This document shows, in pieces, positions 24,051 to 31,691 of a stretch of DNA of 42,154 bases (position 1 is its first letter; every line of letters starts with the position of its first letter). A program made the translations under genes and the position numbers. The stretch is from Suilimivivens sp964402925 (GTDB taxonomy: Bacteria > Bacillota > Clostridia > Lachnospirales > Lachnospiraceae), in NCBI GenBank assembly GCA_964402925.1, contig CAYOED010000025.1:1-42154 (forward strand). The letters run 5' to 3'. The notes beneath the pieces were generated by a model. The model saw only the letters and a program-made list of their open reading frames with translations. It was not told the origin of the DNA and did not search any database.

Positions 24051-24929
24051 TCAAAAAAGATTGCTGAATTCGGCAAATTCTTCTAAGGTAAGCGCCTCTC
24101 CCCTTATGGTCTGACTTAAACCCATTTTATCAAGAGCCTCACACACTTCAGACCTCGTCGCCTTCCTGCTGTTTCCATCATCACCTATAAGTGAAGACGA
24201 ATTTACTAGCGCATTTACCAAGGTTTTCCTGCGTTGATTAAATGCTGCACGTATAATGGAAAAAAATTTCTTTTCGCTTGCTACCTCAACCGGCGGCTGA
24301 GCAAACCTGGTGAGCCTGATTACGCTGCTTCCCACACCTGGTCTTGGCATAAAACAGGCAGGCGGCACATTTATGATAACCTCCGGCTTTGCATAATATT
24401 GTACTGCAAGACTCAGTGCGCCGTAATCCTTGGTACCGGGTCCCACCTGCATGCGGTCCGCCACCTCCTTCTGAACCATGATGGTAATACTTGAAAGAGG
24501 TACCTTGCTCTCAAACAATCCCATGATAATTGGAGTCGTAATATAATAAGGCAGGTTTGCTACCACTTTGACCGGTCTTCCTCCATTTTTTTCATTTGCC
24601 AGTCCGGCAATATTTACCTTCAAAATGTCTTCGTTAATAATAGTCACATTATGATATTCCGAAAGCGTATCTTCTAGTATGGGAATCAGATTCTTGTCTA
24701 TTTCAACAGCCACTACTTCTCTTGCATGTTCCGCCAGATATTGCGTCATAGTTCCTATGCCGGGACCAATCTCAATGACGCAGTCTTCTTCGGTAATCTC
24801 TGCCGAATGGATGATTTTCTCCAGAATATTAGCATCAATCAGAAAATTCTGCCCATACTTTTTCTGAAAATGAAAACTATATTTTTTTATGATTTCTGCC
24901 GTTGCAGTAGGCGTTGCCAGGTATGCCAT
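24051..24929 (-). CDS. rsmA: 16S rRNA dimethyladenosine transferase
   Basis: Methyltransferase (KsgA) that dimethylates two adjacent adenines near the 3' end of 16S rRNA during 30S maturation. The 292-residue product shows GQNFLIDANILEKI, the SAM-binding VIEIGPGIGTMTQYL and the catalytic NLPYYITTPI motif. The ATG at 24929 has AAGGAG at good spacing and begins MAYLATP as in relatives; another ATG five codons upstream directly follows the tatD stop and is possible. The tatD-rsmA order is common in Firmicutes. Loss of this enzyme gives kasugamycin resistance in other bacteria. Confidence 0.95.
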   Translation of the reverse strand: MAYLATPTATAEIIKKYSFHFQKKYGQNFLIDANILEKIIHSAEITEEDCVIEIGPGIGTMTQYLAEHAREVVAVEIDKNLIPILEDTLSEYHNVTIINEDILKVNIAGLANEKNGGRPVKVVANLPYYITTPIIMGLFESKVPLSSITIMVQKEVADRMQVGPGTKDYGALSLAVQYYAKPEVIINVPPACFMPRPGVGSSVIRLTRFAQPPVEVASEKKFFSIIRAAFNQRRKTLVNALVNSSSLIGDDGNSRKATRSEVCEALDKMGLSQTIRGEALTLEEFAEFSNLF

Positions 24930-24944
24930 TTTTTTCTCCTTCAT

Positions 24945-25715
24945 CTATCTCCCGCAGAAGTAAAATTCCTTTGCATTGCGCATAGTTATAGTAAGTACCT
25001 CTTCTTTACTGATCTTCTTAACCTCGGCAAGCCGCTCCGCCACCAGGTCAATATAAGTTGATTGATTTCGTTTGCCCCTATATGGTTCCGGTGCAAGATA
25101 CGGACAATCAGTTTCCAGCAGAATTCGGCTCATGGGAATATATTCTACAGCTTCTATCAGTTTTTTTGCATTTTTAAAGGTAAGTACTCCGCCGATGCCA
25201 AAATAATAATCCATATTCAGATATTCTCTTGCTATTTCTTTAGTATAGGAAAAACAATGAATGACCCCTTTCATCTTTTCTTTCTGCCATTCTTTTAATA
25301 TTTCCAGGGTATCTTGTGCCGCATCTCTGGAATGAACAATAATAGGCAGCCCCGTTTCGCTTGCCAGCTGCAGCTGCTCTTCAAACCATTTTTTCTGAAT
25401 CGCCTTATCCGGATCAGGCCAGTGATAATCAAGCCCTATCTCTCCTATCGCAACTACTTTGGGATCTGCCGCCTTTTCTTTTAACCATGATAAATCGTCT
25501 TGGGTCATTCCCTCCGTCTCAGATGGATGTACTCCGATTGCTGCATATAAAAACGGATATTTCCCGGCAAGTTCTAATGCCTTCCTGGTGGAATCTATGC
25601 TGGCTCCAACATTTACAATAAACGCTACACCAGCCTCATTCATGCTCTTTAACAACTCATCTCTGTCCTGATCAAATGCCTCATCATCATAATGTGCATG
25701 CGTATCAAATATCAT
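24945..25715 (-). CDS. tatD: TatD-family metal-dependent hydrolase
   Basis: 256-residue TIM-barrel hydrolase of the amidohydrolase superfamily, described as a 3'-5' DNase in other species. The metal ligands are all present: FDTHAHYDD (HxH), GEIGLDYHW (Glu), IVHSRDA (His), GVIHCFSYT (His) and LLETDCPYLAP (Asp). It is the first gene of a pair with rsmA, whose start directly abuts its stop. The ATG lies behind a modest GGGA site. The physiological substrate is not settled. Confidence 0.92.
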   Translation of the reverse strand: MIFDTHAHYDDEAFDQDRDELLKSMNEAGVAFIVNVGASIDSTRKALELAGKYPFLYAAIGVHPSETEGMTQDDLSWLKEKAADPKVVAIGEIGLDYHWPDPDKAIQKKWFEEQLQLASETGLPIIVHSRDAAQDTLEILKEWQKEKMKGVIHCFSYTKEIAREYLNMDYYFGIGGVLTFKNAKKLIEAVEYIPMSRILLETDCPYLAPEPYRGKRNQSTYIDLVAERLAEVKKISKEEVLTITMRNAKEFYFCGR

Positions 25716-25733
25716 TTATTCCCACACTTCCCA

Positions 25734-25770
25734 ACAAACGTTGCCGCGCTTCGCGGGCCAACTTATTGTA
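25734..25770. repeat. 37-bp intergenic hairpin repeat, copy 1
   Basis: Runs from ACAAACG to ACTTATTGTA, with a GC-rich inverted core CCGCG-CTT-CGCGG. It is directly followed by a second copy of identical length and 32 of 37 matching bases. It lies just upstream of tatD on its minus-strand side. Confidence 0.75.
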
Positions 25771-25807
25771 ACAAACGCTGCCTCGTTTCGCGAGCCATCT
25801 TATTGTA
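25771..25807. repeat. 37-bp intergenic hairpin repeat, copy 2
   Basis: Tandem neighbour of copy 1, with core CTCG-TTTCG-CGAG. The 5 differences from copy 1 leave a stem possible in both. The pair lies between tatD and the tRNA-Lys promoter. Confidence 0.75.
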
Positions 25808-25827
25808 AAAAAAATTTTAAAAAACAC

Positions 25828-25856
25828 TTGCAAACTACAAAACATTATACTATAAT
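25828..25856 (+). promoter_or_regulatory. Promoter of tRNA-Lys
   Basis: Plus-strand TTGCAA (25828-25833), 17-bp spacer, TATAAT (25851-25856), about 40 nt upstream of the mature tRNA end. A classic single-tRNA promoter. Confidence 0.8.
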
Positions 25857-25897
25857 AACTCTTGCGTTGTAAATGAAACAACAAATAAATCTTGTAC

Positions 25898-25970
25898 GCG
25901 TCTTTAGCTCAGTTGGTAGAGCACCTGACTCTTAATCAGGGTGTCCAGGGTTCGAGCCCCTGAAGACGCA
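25898..25970 (+). tRNA. tRNA-Lys (anticodon CTT)
   Basis: 73-nt tRNA with acceptor stem GCGTCTT/AAGACGC and discriminator A. The D-arm is AGCTCAGTTGGTAGAGCA, the anticodon arm CCTGA-CTCTTAA-TCAGG has anticodon CTT (reads AAG), and the T-loop contains GTTCGAG. The 3' CCA is not encoded. It has its own promoter and terminator. Confidence 0.95.
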
Positions 25971-25975
25971 CTGTA

Positions 25976-26022
25976 AGTACCATTTTTGAGGACCTGTGAG
26001 CCTTGGGGATGGTGCTTTTTTC
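25976..26022 (+). terminator. Terminator after tRNA-Lys
   Basis: AGTACCAT (25976-25983) pairs with ATGGTGCT (26009-26016) around a long loop and is followed by a run of six T. It also lies directly downstream of the convergent permease gene and may serve both directions. Confidence 0.7.
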
Positions 26023-26880
26023 TTAAAACACCAATCCAGTCATTTCAATTACGATTCCCGACACCACTCCGATTGCATAAAGTATCAAAGTAATCTTTAC
26101 ATTTTCCTTCAGATTATCATTGACCTTGTAAAGTACCAGCAGTCCCACCCCTGAGCCTGCAAGCAGTCCGGCAATCATAGCGCCTGCTCCTAAAACCCCC
26201 TCTAAGTAAAGCTGCGTCAATACCACAGAGGACGCGCAGTTCGGTATCAGACCAATCAGCCCTGCAACCATCGGCCCCAGAACAGGCTTTTCCGAAATAA
26301 ATGCCGCCAGCGTATCCTCCCCTGCAAATCCTATCAACAAATTTAAAAGGAAAGAAATCAAAATGATAAAAAGAAAAATCTGCAGCGTATGGCTAATTGC
26401 TGATTTAATGATCTTCCCCTCTTCGCAATGGCAATGCTGATGGTCGCATATATGCTCTATCCTAAGCTCCTCCTGCGCCATTTTCTTTTTCATCTGTATC
26501 AACAGGTCAATCATAAGACCTGCCAATATGCCTACGACCGCTTTTACAGCAAGAATACGGACAATGGTATGGGAGGGCGCCTGCTGGGATATTAAGATGG
26601 GAAGCATCTCATCTGAGGTGGATAAAAATACAGCCGACAACGTACCAAGCGTGATAATACGTCCTGCGTACAGATTGGAAGCTGCCGTGGAAAATCCGCA
26701 CTGAGGAACGATTCCCAGTATCCCGCCTATAACCGGTCCCCACTTTCCTGATTTTTTCATAATCTGCTGGGTTTTCCGGCTGGTTTTATGCTCTATATAT
26801 TCCATTGCCAAATAAGTGACAAATAAAAACGGAAGCAGTTTTATTCCGTCTGACAGAGTATCAACAATTATATCCTGCAT
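26023..26880 (-). CDS. Putative metal-ion (manganese/arsenic-type) efflux permease
   Basis: 285-residue membrane protein with about eight to ten hydrophobic helices in two related halves. GILGIVPQCGFSTAA (about 51-65) is echoed by GLIGLIPNCASSVVL in the second half, which suggests an internal duplication. A cytosolic loop between the halves is rich in His and Cys (HICDHQHCHC), as expected for a metal-binding loop. Related proteins are annotated as putative manganese or arsenic efflux permeases. The ATG at 26880 follows GGAGAGG; a longer frame upstream lacks an RBS. Substrate not determined by sequence. Confidence 0.75.
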   Translation of the reverse strand: MQDIIVDTLSDGIKLLPFLFVTYLAMEYIEHKTSRKTQQIMKKSGKWGPVIGGILGIVPQCGFSTAASNLYAGRIITLGTLSAVFLSTSDEMLPILISQQAPSHTIVRILAVKAVVGILAGLMIDLLIQMKKKMAQEELRIEHICDHQHCHCEEGKIIKSAISHTLQIFLFIILISFLLNLLIGFAGEDTLAAFISEKPVLGPMVAGLIGLIPNCASSVVLTQLYLEGVLGAGAMIAGLLAGSGVGLLVLYKVNDNLKENVKITLILYAIGVVSGIVIEMTGLVF

Positions 26881-26903
26881 TTTCCTCTCCTTACTTTTTA
26901 ATA

Positions 26904-26940
26904 GCAAACGCCGCCGCGCTCTGCAAGGCAGCCTATTACA
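26904..26940. repeat. 37-bp intergenic hairpin repeat, copy 3
   Basis: GCAAACG through GCCTATTACA aligns without gaps over 37 bp to copy 1 (25734-25770), with 25 of 37 identical bases. It lies just upstream of the permease start. A weaker possible fourth relative is at about 27012-27053. Confidence 0.55.
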
Positions 26941-26991
26941 ACAAAAGAATCCTTTTCTGCAGCATACCAAGTATATCACAGAAAAGGATTC
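26941..26991 (-). terminator. Strong hairpin terminator between acyltransferase and permease
   Basis: A 13-bp perfect inverted repeat, GAATCCTTTTCTG / CAGAAAAGGATTC (26947-26959 and 26979-26991), with a nested ATAC-TTG-GTAT stem, followed on the minus strand by TTTTGTTG. It should end the transcript of the acyltransferase gene at 27047. Confidence 0.7.
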
Positions 26992-27046
26992 TCACCAACT
27001 AAAAACTAAAAACATCCCTGCAAGCCGGTCTGCTCCGCGGATCGCC

Positions 27047-27835
27047 TTACAGGGTAAAAATCACAGAAAAAAATCCGTAAATAAGCGGCTGATGAAGCAT
27101 ATAAATAATCAAGGAATGCCTGCCAGGAAAAGAAAACAGCGTACATTTTCTGCCAAAGACGGTATTCATAATCTCTCCATCCCTGATCCCGTTTACCACA
27201 TGATACAGGAAATATCCTGTAAGGTACAAAAAGAACCAAGGAAAAAAAGAGAAATAATCGGTAGAGTAAAATCCCGGCTTTGTAAATCCCAAAAATGTCA
27301 TGACATCGCCCTGATAAAGAGACTGAGGAAGCTTTAACAGATTCCACTCTTCAAATCCCAGATACCCTCTATTGACATTCCGGGTCAGAAAAAACAATGC
27401 CGCACTAAGCAAAAGCCCTATCCATGCAATATTTTTCCGGATAGTCAATTCCCGTATTGCTTTATCCAGAGCCGTCATAAAAAGCATGCTGCTTCCTATC
27501 AATGTCAGGACACCGAATATGACCCTGTTCTCCGGCATAAAAACGATTGTGACCAAGGATACGACAGCGCCCGAAATAAAGACGATCAATCCTCTTTTTA
27601 GATGCTTTTTTCCCAAGGACCAGCAGAAACCGGAAAGCAGGATAAAACTCCAGCAGATACTTTGCTGCCAGATATAAGCGCCTCTTCCCCTGTACCAGCT
27701 CCAATCCTTTCCGAAAATATATACCAGATCCCAACATGCGTGGTATAGTATCATGCTGATTACCACAAAACCCCTGATGCTGTCCAGAACACCATATCTG
27801 AAACTCTTTTTTTCTATGTTAACATTCATTTCCAT
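27047..27835 (-). CDS. DUF1624/HGSNAT-like membrane acyltransferase
   Basis: 262-residue polytopic membrane protein with about seven helices. The start FRYGVLDSIRGFVVISMILYH matches the heparan-alpha-glucosaminide N-acetyltransferase-like (DUF1624) family, in which an N-terminal DxxRG motif and a His in the first helix are conserved. The C-terminus HSLIIYMLHQPLIY is also typical of such acyltransferases. The ribosome binding site is weak. The gene stands alone, with a strong terminator downstream. The acceptor is unknown. Confidence 0.8.
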   Translation of the reverse strand: MEMNVNIEKKSFRYGVLDSIRGFVVISMILYHACWDLVYIFGKDWSWYRGRGAYIWQQSICWSFILLSGFCWSLGKKHLKRGLIVFISGAVVSLVTIVFMPENRVIFGVLTLIGSSMLFMTALDKAIRELTIRKNIAWIGLLLSAALFFLTRNVNRGYLGFEEWNLLKLPQSLYQGDVMTFLGFTKPGFYSTDYFSFFPWFFLYLTGYFLYHVVNGIRDGEIMNTVFGRKCTLFSFPGRHSLIIYMLHQPLIYGFFSVIFTL

Positions 27836-27927
27836 TATATTGTCTTAATCCTATGTAGATTTTTATCGTAACTATTCAGTACAGGTCGAAGCATTTACTG
27901 CTGAGACCGTAAGAATATGATTCAGAC

Positions 27928-27972
27928 ATGCAAAATCCCATTGCCGTAGGCAATTTAGGATGGATTTTGCAT
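27928..27972. repeat. Nested inverted repeat of unknown role
   Basis: ATGCAAAATCC and GGATTTTGCAT (27928-27938, 27962-27972) are a perfect 11-bp inverted repeat that encloses ATTGCC-GTA-GGCAAT. No T-run follows on either side, so it is not a normal terminator. It lies in the 198-bp gap between two minus-strand genes. Confidence 0.6.
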
Positions 27973-28033
27973 TGTAACTGTGAAGGTACTAAACAGTTGC
28001 ACTTTATCATACATCGTATCCGATTTCAAGCTT

Positions 28034-28774
28034 TCATGCAAAAAATTCCTCCAGGAGATCTTCCAATTCCTCCTGATAGGAAGCAGTTCCTGACACTGCA
28101 ACTGCCTCTTCCGGGTTTTTAGACATTTCCTTTGGAATCTCCTTTGTCTCTTCCTTCGATTCTTCTCTTTGTATTTTAACCTTTGCAAATTCTTCTGCAA
28201 ATTCCTTCGCATATTTTTCGCGCTTCCGAATTCCCTCTTCCATGGCATTTTCCCGTTCCGTCTCCAATCGGGGCGTGAAATGGTTTTCCAGGTAATCCAT
28301 CAGATTTGTTTTTAATATTTTTCTTTTTTCCTGTATATCCACGATTCCTGAAACTGAAAAGTACAAATACAACCCCAGTATACTCACCAAATAATAGGGT
28401 ATAATCTGAAATAAAGTATCTCCTGCCGCAAGCAGCAGACAAATCGTGATACCTGCCACCAATATAGACAGCATCATAAATTGTCCTGAAATATGAGAAA
28501 ATTTTACCAGCTGTATTTTTGCAATACAGATTCTCTGCAGAAACTTGTCCACAAACACATCCGTATTAACAATCTTGCCATTTAACTTATAGTAACTGGC
28601 ATATTTTTGTTTGCACTGCTTCAGCAGTTTGTTTTCCGTAGCGGACATATTATCTGTTTCAGAAATCATCTTCTGATAAATCACACCGGCTGCAATCTGA
28701 CATATGATACTGGATAGCAGAAAAAAAGAAATCAGACCTGTAAGTAATTTGTGCTCAAATAATATTGTAAACAT
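28034..28774 (-). CDS. Hypothetical membrane protein with charged coiled-coil tail
   Basis: 246-residue protein that I do not recognise. There are about three to four hydrophobic segments (N-terminal LLTGLISFFLLSSIICQIAAG, then around 110-135 and 140-165). A highly charged, Glu/Lys-rich and probably helical C-terminal tail (about 175-246) ends in EELEDLLEEFFA. The ATG at 28774 has GGAGG at good spacing and a clear promoter 20 nt upstream; a longer frame upstream covers that promoter and is rejected. No neighbour suggests a role. Confidence 0.7.
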   Translation of the reverse strand: MFTILFEHKLLTGLISFFLLSSIICQIAAGVIYQKMISETDNMSATENKLLKQCKQKYASYYKLNGKIVNTDVFVDKFLQRICIAKIQLVKFSHISGQFMMLSILVAGITICLLLAAGDTLFQIIPYYLVSILGLYLYFSVSGIVDIQEKRKILKTNLMDYLENHFTPRLETERENAMEEGIRKREKYAKEFAEEFAKVKIQREESKEETKEIPKEMSKNPEEAVAVSGTASYQEELEDLLEEFFA

Positions 28775-28795
28775 ATTTCCTCCTTCCCTTACTAT

Positions 28796-28824
28796 ATTAT
28801 AGTGGAAGGCTGTTTTTCCCTCAA
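28796..28824 (-). promoter_or_regulatory. Promoter of the hypothetical membrane protein gene
   Basis: Minus strand TTGAGG (28819-28824), 17 bp, TATAAT (28796-28801), about 22 nt upstream of the ATG at 28774. It is divergent to the TSCPD promoter. Confidence 0.7.
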
Positions 28825-28900
28825 GAATCCAAAGGCTGTAAGGCATCGCCATTTTTCTTCAAAAAAATAATAATTCCGCATAGAAATACCTTTTCACACT

Positions 28901-28929
28901 GGAAATAAGATGCACTTTCTGCTATACTT
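28901..28929 (+). promoter_or_regulatory. Promoter of the TSCPD gene
   Basis: Plus strand TGGAAA, 17 bp, TATACT preceded by TGC (extended -10), just upstream of the TSCPD start at 28956. Probably also transcribes murG and the small gene that follows. Confidence 0.55.
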
Positions 28930-28955
28930 ATCCATTAAAGAAAGGATGAGTGATT

Positions 28956-29204
28956 ATGAAATATCAGACAAAGGGTACCTGCTCGACCGCAATTGATATT
29001 GAGGTAGAGGACGATAAGATAAAATTTGTTGAATTTTTTGGAGGCTGTAATGGAAATCTAAAAGGTATTGCCAATCTTGTAACCGGTATGCCCGTAGATG
29101 ATGCCATTTCCAAATTAAAAGGCATTCGTTGCGGCTTCAAATCTACTTCCTGCCCGGATCAGCTGGCACATGCTCTGGAACAGATGAAAAACGGTAATTG
29201 TTAA
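28956..29204 (+). CDS. TSCPD-domain protein (TIGR03905-like)
   Basis: 82-residue small protein of the TSCPD type, named after the STSCPDQLAHAL motif near its C-terminus. Two more cysteines (GGCNG, IRCGF) could make a metal site. The domain is related to a C-terminal part of vitamin B12-dependent ribonucleotide reductase in some bacteria, but the stand-alone form has no established role. The ATG at 28956 follows AGGA at 9 nt; a GTG two codons earlier is too close to the RBS. It is the first gene of a unit with murG. Confidence 0.85.
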   Translation: MKYQTKGTCSTAIDIEVEDDKIKFVEFFGGCNGNLKGIANLVTGMPVDDAISKLKGIRCGFKSTSCPDQLAHALEQMKNGNC

Positions 29205-29222
29205 AACTGGGAGGTCTTCTTT

Positions 29223-30305
29223 ATGAGCAACTCAAATATTACCAAAAAAATAGTTCTCACCGGAGGCGGTACTGCCGGACATGTAACGCCCAATATTGCA
29301 CTGCTTCCTTCCCTGAAAGCCGCTGGATATGAAGTTTCTTACATTGGCTCCTATGAGGGAATCGAAAAAAAACTGATTACAGATTTCGACATTCCATATT
29401 ATGGAATAGCCACAGGGAAATTCAGACGATATCTGGATATTAAAAACCTGACAGACCCGTTCCGGGTAATCAAGGGCTTTACGGAGGCCAAAAAGTACCT
29501 GAAAAAAATCAAACCCGACATTGTCTTTTCAAAGGGTGGGTTTGTCAGTGTTCCTGTAGTACGGGCGGCTGCATCCCTGCATATCCCATGTATCATCCAC
29601 GAGTCCGATATGACCCCCGGACTTGCCAACAAGCTGTGTATTTCTGCGGCAAGGAAAATATGCTGTAATTTCCCGGAAACCTTGGCTATGCTTCCCAAAG
29701 AAAAGGCTGTATTGACAGGTTCTCCTATCCGTGAGGAACTGACCAAAGGCGATAAGCTTGCGGCTCTTGATTTCTGCGGTTTTTCTGCGAACAAACCTGT
29801 CATCATGGTAATTGGCGGCAGTCTCGGGGCCGCTTCCATCAATAAGGCTGTAAGAGAAGCGCTTCCAAAGCTTTTAACCGATTTCCAGGTAGTACACATT
29901 TGCGGAAAAGACAAAATAGATAATATGCTTTTGCATGTTGAGGGATATATCCAGTTTGAATACATCAAAGCGGAATTAAAAGATCTCTTTGCCATGGCCG
30001 ACGTGGTCATTTCCCGGGCGGGTGCAAATTCCATCTGTGAACTTTTGGCTTTGAAGAAACCTAACCTATTAATTCCCCTTTCTGCAGAAAGCAGCCGCGG
30101 GGATCAGATTCTGAATGCCAAATCCTTTGAATCTCAGGGATTTTCCATGGTAATTGATGACGATTATCTTTCGCCTGATTTATTGGCAGAAAAAGTGGTA
30201 GAATTATATTTTATGAGACAGACTTATATAGACGCTATGGGTAAGAGCGGTCAGCTGGGATCGATTAAAGCAATTATGAATCTGATTGAAAGTGAAACGG
30301 CATGA
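29223..30305 (+). CDS. murG: UDP-GlcNAc transferase MurG
   Basis: 360-residue glycosyltransferase that adds GlcNAc to lipid I to make lipid II at the inner membrane face, the last cytosolic step of peptidoglycan synthesis. The GGGTAGHVTPN motif (about 14-24) and SRAGANSICEL (acceptor/donor site) are intact, and length is normal. The ATG follows GGAGG. It lies outside a dcw cluster here, directly after the TSCPD gene, with its stop overlapping the next start. Confidence 0.93.
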   Translation: MSNSNITKKIVLTGGGTAGHVTPNIALLPSLKAAGYEVSYIGSYEGIEKKLITDFDIPYYGIATGKFRRYLDIKNLTDPFRVIKGFTEAKKYLKKIKPDIVFSKGGFVSVPVVRAAASLHIPCIIHESDMTPGLANKLCISAARKICCNFPETLAMLPKEKAVLTGSPIREELTKGDKLAALDFCGFSANKPVIMVIGGSLGAASINKAVREALPKLLTDFQVVHICGKDKIDNMLLHVEGYIQFEYIKAELKDLFAMADVVISRAGANSICELLALKKPNLLIPLSAESSRGDQILNAKSFESQGFSMVIDDDYLSPDLLAEKVVELYFMRQTYIDAMGKSGQLGSIKAIMNLIESETA

Positions 30306-30577
30306 AAAAAGAAATGACAATAGATACCTTATGGCAATTATTGATCGACTGCCAAAATCAGACCTTTTATACCATGAAAAAACTGCCTTTCCACTACAGT
30401 GTGAAGGGCGGTGAAATTTTCGTGGACAGACGTTCCAAATCCATCACAAAAGCCACCTTTGAACAGGCTCTCCACAAACTGGAAGCCGACCATAGCACAA
30501 TAACCGGTCCTAAATCCTTAAATGTCTTTGGTGCACCTTACGTCTGGGCAATTCTAAAGACCTTTGAACTGGTATAG
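30302..30577 (+). CDS. Small conserved-looking protein after murG
   Basis: 91-residue basic protein that I do not recognise. Its ATG overlaps the murG stop (ATGA), so it is translationally coupled. The segment KGGEIFVDRRSKSITKATFEQAL and the ending GPKSLNVFGAPYVWAIL look like an ordered fold, not random coil. No signal or membrane helix is seen. It may act with murG, but this rests on position only. Confidence 0.65.
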   Translation: MKKEMTIDTLWQLLIDCQNQTFYTMKKLPFHYSVKGGEIFVDRRSKSITKATFEQALHKLEADHSTITGPKSLNVFGAPYVWAILKTFELV

Positions 30578-30592
30578 CATGAAACTTCTTTC

Positions 30593-31672
30593 TCATTCGT
30601 CGTAAATATCCACCTTTATCCTGTCTTCATATGATTTCATAAGTTCCCCGGTTATTTCATAGGACAAAAATCTCATATCATTGACAGCTTCCTTGTAATT
30701 GCCGATATTGATCTGATGCTCCCCGTGAATCATGCTGTCACAGATATAATGATTGATTTCCGGTGAAAAGTGAAGAATATCCATATAATTTTCCAAATCT
30801 GTTATAACTTCTCTGTCATTCTGAAAGTAAAAAAGCTTCACATTGCTGCATGCAAGCAGTGCTTCCATCGCCCTCTCCAAATTATAAAGATAAGCCTCTG
30901 TATCTCCTTCCCGATAGATATTATCCCACCACAGCATGGAATAGGGCGGAAAAAAAACATAAAAGACAGTATCGGGATGGGATTTTATACGGCTGGTCAG
31001 CAAAGCAATATTTTCATTCAGAGCCTCTTCATAATAATTTTCCGGCTTCATTTCTGCAACGGAAGGCTTACGGATATATAATCCCAATGCCATATCCGAA
31101 TTGAACTCCTTCCACTGCGCCCAGTTATAAGAATCATTTTCGTCATAATCTCCTATGAAAGAATGGGCAATCAGATAAGGAGTTTTTTCCATCAACACCC
31201 CTTTATTCAGCCAGTACTCCACATCATTGAAATAATTATCATCATACAGGTACATAGGACACCCAGTAAGTTCATAAGTCGTCTCCGCATCGGCGACCAA
31301 TGCAGAAGGATCAAGATTATAAAAAACGTACTCAAGGTCCTGATGTTCAAAAGCAATATCCAGAAGATAACACAAGTCCGCTGTTGCACCGTAAGAACGG
31401 ATTGCTTTGATTGTCTTACAGTCAAATCCCTGATCAAACCAGCCATTATTGTAATTTTCAGCGACAGAAGATCCTGCAATCACGCTGTCATACTCCAGCG
31501 TTTTAAGAGAACCCACACATTGATATTCTTTATCCGTAAGCACTGCTTTTAATCCCGGAAGCGGTTTGTGATACTGAAAAAAAGGATCGAACAACACCAC
31601 TGCCAGAATGCAGAGCAATAATAGACTGATACTACAGATAAAAAATTGTTTTATAAATTTCTGCGACTTCAT
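30593..31672 (-). CDS. SGNH-like partner of an MBOAT O-acyltransferase
   Basis: 359-residue membrane-anchored protein with one N-terminal helix (about 6-26). The outside domain has the GDS-like serine motif AGSSVAEN and the DxxH pair of SGNH enzymes near the C-terminus (MDILHFSP). This layout matches AlgJ/AlgX- or DltD-type partners that act after an MBOAT protein. It starts 20 nt after the MBOAT gene stop. The ATG at 31672 has AGGA upstream; two further in-frame starts upstream lack spacing. It probably transfers acyl groups to an extracellular polymer. Confidence 0.75.
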   Translation of the reverse strand: MKSQKFIKQFFICSISLLLLCILAVVLFDPFFQYHKPLPGLKAVLTDKEYQCVGSLKTLEYDSVIAGSSVAENYNNGWFDQGFDCKTIKAIRSYGATADLCYLLDIAFEHQDLEYVFYNLDPSALVADAETTYELTGCPMYLYDDNYFNDVEYWLNKGVLMEKTPYLIAHSFIGDYDENDSYNWAQWKEFNSDMALGLYIRKPSVAEMKPENYYEEALNENIALLTSRIKSHPDTVFYVFFPPYSMLWWDNIYREGDTEAYLYNLERAMEALLACSNVKLFYFQNDREVITDLENYMDILHFSPEINHYICDSMIHGEHQINIGNYKEAVNDMRFLSYEITGELMKSYEDRIKVDIYDE

Positions 31673-31691
31673 AATCTCCATTCCTGCCAAG

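Noticed and set aside
27006..27347. Minus-strand frame of 113 codons at the end of the acyltransferase gene
   Set aside because: It is an alternative frame of the same strand within a recognised gene and lacks an RBS.
29399..30034. Minus-strand frame of 211 codons inside murG
   Set aside because: It is antisense to a conserved enzyme and lacks translation signals.
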